From assembly GCA_903823545.1 (NCBI GenBank), contig CAIJTL010001139.1:1-9911 (forward strand): 9,911 bases of DNA. The letters run 5' to 3'. Of this stretch, positions 6,141-9,911 are shown one piece after another. The notes under the pieces are model-generated. The model was not told where the DNA came from. It did no database searches and saw nothing but the letters and a program-made list of their open reading frames with translations. Origin of the DNA: an uncultured Planctomycetaceae bacterium. Lineage in GTDB: Bacteria; Planctomycetota; Planctomycetia; Planctomycetales; Planctomycetaceae. Made by a program: the position numbers and the translations under genes. Every line of letters starts with the position of its first letter. Position 1 is the first letter of the stretch.

Positions 6141-8867
6141 TTACAACAGACTGTTTAGCAGCCCATCGAAATCGAAGGAGTAAAACTCATGGATTTCAGA
6201 AGCAGACCCCACGATCGTGTCGCTCGGGTCCTTTCCGAAACCGTTTCCGCCCCCGGCTAATTGATCTGTTCCAGAGTCTCCCGAAACAAAGTCAACGCCG
6301 TCTTCGCCAAGCACTTTGTCGTTGCCGCTGCCGCCGTTGAGCGAGTCGTCACCATCGCTGCCAAGGATGGTGTCGCTTCCTGAGCCGCCGCTGATTGTGT
6401 CGTCATCAGCCCCGCCACGAATTGCGTCATCGCCTAATCCACCAGAGAGGCTGTCGTCACCACCTTCGCCGTCGATGACGTCATTTCCTTGGCCACCGTC
6501 GATCGAATCATCGCCGTCGCCGCCAAGCAGAACGTCGTTGCTCATTCCACCCAGCAACGTGTCCGCACCGTTGCCGCCATCAAGCACGACCGGGATCGGC
6601 GAGCTGGTCGCGTCCATGAAGTTGTCGGAGTCTCCGCCGACGACTTGCACTTTTTCGAACCCAGAAATCGTCTTGCTTTCGAGCAGGATCGCACTTTGCT
6701 CGATGATGACCACGTCGAAGTTCTGCTGCTTGACGAACAACAGGACCGAATCACTCTCCTCGTAAAACAAGTCTTGGCCCGCACCACCATTGACCTTGTC
6801 GGCACCTTGGCTGCCGCTGATGGTGTCGTTCCCCTCTTGGCCATCGAGCGTGTCGTTCCCATCGCCACCGGTCATCCCATCATTGCCGAAGCCGCCGAGC
6901 ACTTGATCGTTACCCGCTCCCCCTTCGAGTGTGTCGTTACCGGAACCACCCGAAACCGTGTCGTTCCCCTCGTCGCCGCTCACGAAGTCGTCGCCACTGG
7001 AACCGTTCAAGAGATCGTTTCCAACGCCCCCATCGACGGTGTCATCACCGATGCCACCATCCAGGATGTCATTACCGGACACATCGGTGAGCTCGTCGTT
7101 GCCAACTTCGCCGTAGATTTTGTCGTTGTCGGAACCACCTTCGAGCGTGTCGTTTCCGTTCTGGCCGGTGACGGTGTCTTTGCCCGCACCGCCGTCGATT
7201 TCGTCGTTGTCATTGCCTCCGACGAGGGAGTCGTTGCCGTCGCCACCCGACAGACTGTCATCACCATTCAGGCCATTCACAAGGTCGTTTCCAGCATCGC
7301 CACTGACAGTGTCGTCGCCATCATCGCCAGAGAGCGTGTCGTTCCCCGCACCACCAGTGATGAGATCCTCGTCGCTACCGCCGACGATCGAATCATTTCC
7401 GTCCTCACCGTCGATGGTGTCATTGTCGATACCGCCGCTGATGATGTCGTTGCCGCTGCCGCCGAGTATCGAATCCGCTCCCTCATCGCCAGTGATGCCG
7501 TCCAGGCCAGCTCCACCATTGATCTCGTCGTCACCATCGCGGCCACGCAGCGAATCGTTGCCGTCTCCGCCGTTAAGGGTGTCGTTGCCGCTGCCTGCAT
7601 CCAGGCTGTCGTTCCCGCTGTTGCCTTCGAGCGAGTCGTCCCCAACTCCAGCGAGCAACGTGTCATTTCCGCTGCTGCCATCCAGGGTGTCATTGCCGAA
7701 CGCGCCTTCGACAAGATCATCTCCTGAGCCGCCGGTAATCACGTCGTTGCCGGAGCCCCCTTCATCAGAATTTTTATTTCCGCCTCTGATCGAACCGATG
7801 GCCGCTTCGATCGCTTTGCTTTCCACCGCGATGTTGAGGGGATTGAAATTTTGCAGGGCTGCGACGGCGTCGTTGACTCCGCCACCTTCGAGCGTGTCGT
7901 TCTTCCCGCCACCTTCGAGCGTGTCGGATCCATCGCCGCCGACCACCAAATCTTTGCCGCCACCACCAAACAGGACGTCGTCTCCTAAGCCACCCACGAG
8001 CGTCACTGACATGGATGCTGCGGAAGCATCGATCGAGTTGGCATCGTCACCGCCAATGAGCAGCACTCGTTCGATGCCGGTGAAGCTTTCGACATCTTCA
8101 GGCAACGTCCCTAATCCCGTGAGGGTGGAATTCGTCAGCCTGATCGAGTTGACGTTGCTCTGTTGAACGAACAGGTCAATTCCGCCGCAGCCCCCTTCGA
8201 TGCGGTCTGTCCCGGTTCCAGCCTGCAGCGTGTCGTTGCCGTTCTGGCCATCCACAACGTCGTTGTCGTCACCACCATCCAAGAAGTCTGCTCCGTCCCC
8301 GCCTCGCAAAGTGTCGTTGCCGATGCCGCCGGAAATCGTGTCGTTCCCGGAGCGGCCGTGGAGCACATCGTCTCCCTCTTCGCCGTCAAAGAAATCGCCG
8401 CTTGAGCCACCCAACACTGTGTCGTTACCAGTGCCGCCAAACACGGTTGTTGCTTGCGAAAAGGCCGAAAGGTCCAAGCGGTCGTCGCCGTCACCCAAGT
8501 TCGCAATCAGCCCACGACTGACCAACGCATCGGAAACGCGGACATGATCCGTGAAGGTCGTGCCATCGGTCGTCAGATCGTCCGTCGTTGAAGTGACGAG
8601 GAACTCAGTGACCTTAACATGATCTACGATTCTTGTCGTTTTTGTGACGGTGATATTGCTGGATGTGCCGGCAATGTCGTCTAGCAAAAGATGTCCTTTG
8701 TTATCGACGTGGACGAAAACGTCGGCGGTCAACAGCCGACGCGATTCCAGCCGTTCGACTTGCGGGGTTCGCAGCGTCATGCGGCCGGTCGGGCGCATCA
8801 TCTCTTTGATGAAGCGGGAAGATCGCAACTTGGTTCGAACCGATCGGAGCCACGACGAGAAGAACAT
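6141..8867 (-). CDS. Large RTX (hemolysin-type calcium-binding repeat) surface or secreted protein with planctomycete leader motif
   Basis: Counted from ATG 8867 the product has 908 residues. An Arg-rich N-terminus (1-35) leads to VERLESRRLLTA (37-48), the motif found near the start of many planctomycete extracellular proteins. A short beta-rich region follows (49-142). The rest is mostly nine-residue RTX repeats of the GGxGNDxLx type, in blocks at about 143-230, 291-332, 369-701 and 763-874; such repeats bind calcium as a beta-roll. Three non-repeat inserts break the array, two of them related to each other. The end (about 875-908) is rich in Phe, Asp and Leu and could be a secretion signal, but no type I secretion genes are in the window. 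The frame is open to an ATG at 8963, but 8867 has GGGAG (8877-8881) nine bases upstream and gives a compact leader. A toxin role is not implied; adhesion or matrix function is as likely. The gene stands 259 bp after the acetyltransferase. Confidence 0.9.
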   Translation of the reverse strand: MFFSSWLRSVRTKLRSSRFIKEMMRPTGRMTLRTPQVERLESRRLLTADVFVHVDNKGHLLLDDIAGTSSNITVTKTTRIVDHVKVTEFLVTSTTDDLTTDGTTFTDHVRVSDALVSRGLIANLGDGDDRLDLSAFSQATTVFGGTGNDTVLGGSSGDFFDGEEGDDVLHGRSGNDTISGGIGNDTLRGGDGADFLDGGDDNDVVDGQNGNDTLQAGTGTDRIEGGCGGIDLFVQQSNVNSIRLTNSTLTGLGTLPEDVESFTGIERVLLIGGDDANSIDASAASMSVTLVGGLGDDVLFGGGGKDLVVGGDGSDTLEGGGKNDTLEGGGVNDAVAALQNFNPLNIAVESKAIEAAIGSIRGGNKNSDEGGSGNDVITGGSGDDLVEGAFGNDTLDGSSGNDTLLAGVGDDSLEGNSGNDSLDAGSGNDTLNGGDGNDSLRGRDGDDEINGGAGLDGITGDEGADSILGGSGNDIISGGIDNDTIDGEDGNDSIVGGSDEDLITGGAGNDTLSGDDGDDTVSGDAGNDLVNGLNGDDSLSGGDGNDSLVGGNDNDEIDGGAGKDTVTGQNGNDTLEGGSDNDKIYGEVGNDELTDVSGNDILDGGIGDDTVDGGVGNDLLNGSSGDDFVSGDEGNDTVSGGSGNDTLEGGAGNDQVLGGFGNDGMTGGDGNDTLDGQEGNDTISGSQGADKVNGGAGQDLFYEESDSVLLFVKQQNFDVVIIEQSAILLESKTISGFEKVQVVGGDSDNFMDATSSPIPVVLDGGNGADTLLGGMSNDVLLGGDGDDSIDGGQGNDVIDGEGGDDSLSGGLGDDAIRGGADDDTISGGSGSDTILGSDGDDSLNGGSGNDKVLGEDGVDFVSGDSGTDQLAGGGNGFGKDPSDTIVGSASEIHEFYSFDFDGLLNSLL
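6246..8441 (-). repeat. Degenerate 27-bp coding tandem repeat (RTX array)
   Basis: At DNA level the calcium-binding repeats form a degenerate tandem array with a 27-bp period (nine codons), dominated by GGC/GGT-GGC-GAC/GAT and AAC-GAC codons. Codon choice varies between units, so the units are old or diversified rather than freshly amplified. The array is interrupted near 7962-8183, 7764-7871 and 6546-6779 by non-repeat inserts. The period in whole codons keeps complementary frames open and creates long false open frames on the plus strand. Confidence 0.85.
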
Positions 8868-8875
8868 GCTAGGCG

Positions 8876-8881
8876 TCTCCC
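8876..8881 (-). promoter_or_regulatory. Ribosome binding site supporting the RTX protein start at 8867
   Basis: The minus strand reads GGGAGA here, with the GGGAG core nine bases before ATG 8867. It is the best Shine-Dalgarno-like match near the possible starts and argues against the longer frame from 8963, whose extra 32 residues are Cys-rich and unlike a planctomycete leader. Confidence 0.55.
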
Positions 8882-9126
8882 AAACGACACAACTGGCGAA
8901 GCAAGATGGAGCGGCACGGTGAGCACACTCCGCATTCCAGATCGGTTCGCCACGGCGTTTCACCGCACCATCGGTAGAAAGGTTCTAACCGTCTCACGAA
9001 TGAGCGGATGGTTGTCGCGGGAGTATGGATTTTGCTGCCATTGTCGCAGGTATCAGCAGGCTCGCCGGAATCGTCGACTGTTCACGTCGTAGCACGAAGT
9101 CCTGCAAACGAAAGCCTTGCGATCGT

Positions 9127-9687
9127 TTATGACTTGTCCGCCTTTGTTGGTTGTGCCAGTCGGTACAACACATGCCGCCGAAGTGGGTCGCCATCTGGCA
9201 ACAATGGATGGTCGAAATCCTCAGCGGGGTCGTGCGTCATGCCGAGCCGCTCCATCACCCGTCGGGAGCGAACATTGTGTGGCACAGTGAACGAGACAAT
9301 CTCGTTGAGACGCAACTCTTCAAATCCAAATCTCACGGCACGGCGAGCCGCTTCGGTCGCGTATCCGTTTCCCCAAGCATGACGAGCGAGACGCCAACCA
9401 ACTTCAACACATGGCGTGAAGCTCGCACTGAAGCGAGGGATGCTCAATCCGACAAAACCAATGAAAGACTCACCGCCAACGACTTCTACAGCCCACCAAC
9501 CGAATCCGTTTTGCGTGAAGTGGTCCTGAATCCGTTGAGCAAGTGCGTCGCTTTCTTCCTGGTTCAATCGCTTCGGCATGAATTGCATCACATCAGGGTC
9601 AGCATTCAATCTCGCGAAGGGAATGCGGTCCGAGTCACGCCACTCTCGAAGCATCAATCGCTCGGTGCGTAGGATGGGAGCGGACAA
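9127..9687 (-). CDS. GNAT family N-acetyltransferase (RimJ/RimL-like)
   Basis: The product has 186 residues, the usual size of the RimJ/RimL-type GNAT family, which move an acetyl group from acetyl-CoA to an amine such as a protein N-terminus or a small molecule. It starts with the family signature LRTERLMLREW (residues 6-16). Strand beta-4 and the acetyl-CoA loop read VEVGWRLARHAWGNGYATEA (94-113), and the late motif NVRSRRVMERLGM (138-150) carries the Asn and Ser typical of this group. The start codon is TTG: no ATG lies between the upstream region and the conserved N-terminal motif, and AAGGGGAA is placed about eight bases before it. The protein is cytoplasmic. The gene follows a strong terminator by about 75 bp, so it probably has its own promoter there. 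The acceptor substrate is unknown. Confidence 0.9.
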   Translation of the reverse strand: MSAPILRTERLMLREWRDSDRIPFARLNADPDVMQFMPKRLNQEESDALAQRIQDHFTQNGFGWWAVEVVGGESFIGFVGLSIPRFSASFTPCVEVGWRLARHAWGNGYATEAARRAVRFGFEELRLNEIVSFTVPHNVRSRRVMERLGMTHDPAEDFDHPLLPDGDPLRRHVLYRLAQPTKADKS

Positions 9688-9695
9688 TGAGTGAT

Positions 9696-9703
9696 TCCCC
9701 TTG
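9696..9703 (-). promoter_or_regulatory. Ribosome binding site supporting the TTG start of the acetyltransferase
   Basis: The minus strand reads AAGGGGAA shortly before the TTG at 9687. This strong purine-rich match at normal distance, and the absence of a nearby in-frame ATG upstream of the conserved N-terminus, decide the non-ATG start. Confidence 0.6.
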
Positions 9704-9762
9704 ATTCCGCCAACGAGCCGTTTTGTGCTCGCTTCTTTGATCCACTGTTTCTTCGCAGTCTC

Positions 9763-9805
9763 AAAACAAAAACGGCGGGACAGGCAACTTGCCGATGTCC
9801 CGCCG
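9763..9805 (-). terminator. Intrinsic (Rho-independent) terminator of the gene at the right edge
   Basis: On the minus strand a GC-rich stem CGGCGGGACA / TGTCCCGCCG (perfect 10 bp, 9796-9805 with 9773-9782) is followed at once by TTTTTGTTTT (9763-9772). The inner bases can extend the stem (GGCAA with TTGCC, plus a two-base bulge). It lies 21 bp past the stop codon at 9827. This is the clearest transcription signal in the window and separates the Lys/Glu-rich gene from the acetyltransferase. Confidence 0.9.
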
Positions 9806-9826
9806 CTGTGTCTTTTGATTGATCGC

Positions 9827-9911
9827 TTACTTCTTTTCAGCCTCTTTCTTTTTGGCTTCTTCGTCGGCCTTCTTTTTCTCTTCTTCGGCTTTCTTCTTTT
9901 CCTCTTCAGCC
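9827..9911 (-). CDS. C-terminal tail of a Lys/Glu/Ala-rich protein, 5' part outside the window
   Basis: Reading left from the edge gives 27 codons, then TAA at 9827-9829. The residues are blocks of EEEKKKA and DEEAKKKEAEKK, a highly charged, probable helical or coiled-coil tail with a seven-residue spacing in the first two blocks. Nothing upstream is visible, so no function can be assigned. Similar KE-rich tails occur on many unrelated proteins, including ribosome-associated, nucleic-acid-binding and cell-envelope proteins. The strong terminator directly downstream supports that this is a real, expressed gene end. Confidence 0.8.
   Translation of the reverse strand, partial: AEEEKKKAEEEKKKADEEAKKKEAEKK

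Noticed and set aside
6489..7727. A 412-codon open frame on the plus strand
   Set aside because: It is antisense to the RTX array. The 27-bp coding period keeps complementary frames free of stops, and its translation is low-complexity V/A-rich with the same period. It is a shadow of the repeats.
7120..8166. A 348-codon Pro/Ser-rich open frame on the plus strand
   Set aside because: Another complementary frame of the RTX array; its SLPSPP-like repeats simply mirror the GGxGNDxL codons.
6246..8441. Possible CRISPR array or non-coding satellite because of the regular repeats
   Set aside because: The period is exactly nine codons, the units are degenerate at synonymous sites and there are no unique spacers between identical repeats. 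It is a coding repeat.
8868..9126. Search for a promoter or hairpin between the acetyltransferase and the RTX gene
   Set aside because: Only weak, short complementary segments and no convincing -35/-10 pair were seen; nothing is strong enough to annotate.

Overview
This window looks like a piece of a planctomycete chromosome, probably from the Planctomycetaceae or a related family. The strongest pointer is the N-terminus of the large calcium-repeat protein: a short basic segment followed by V-E-R-L-E-S-R-R-L-L-T-A, the leader motif typical of planctomycete surface and exported proteins. A Cys-type iodothyronine-deiodinase-like protein with EF-hands and a DUF4432 sugar-epimerase-like protein fit the same origin. 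The genus cannot be fixed from the sequence alone.

Every gene I can support is on the minus strand, so the region is read from right to left. From the right edge: the Lys/Glu-rich C-terminal tail of a protein (9827-9911, partial), closed by a clear intrinsic terminator (9763-9805); a GNAT acetyltransferase with a TTG start (9127-9687); a roughly 908-residue RTX (hemolysin-type calcium-binding repeat) protein (6141-8867); a 32-bp imperfect inverted repeat (6053-6131); a DUF4432 aldose-1-epimerase-like protein (4858-6039); a secreted EF-hand plus deiodinase/thioredoxin-fold protein (3504-4754); a 476-bp gap with two related palindromic elements; an RND/MMPL-family exporter (775 to about 3027); and, 41 bp further on, a DUF1445/YcsI-like (D-glutamate cyclase-like) protein running off the left edge (1-733).

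The genes do not form an obvious single pathway. The exporter and the YcsI-like gene are close enough to be co-transcribed. The deiodinase-like and RTX proteins are both predicted to leave the cytoplasm and both carry probable calcium-binding motifs. The other genes are separated by gaps of about 100-480 bp, several of them holding hairpins, which suggests mostly independent transcription units. I found no RNA genes, insertion sequences, CRISPR arrays or phage genes. The items most worth a second look are the EF-hand/deiodinase fusion, the two related non-RTX inserts within the RTX protein, and the two intergenic inverted-repeat elements.
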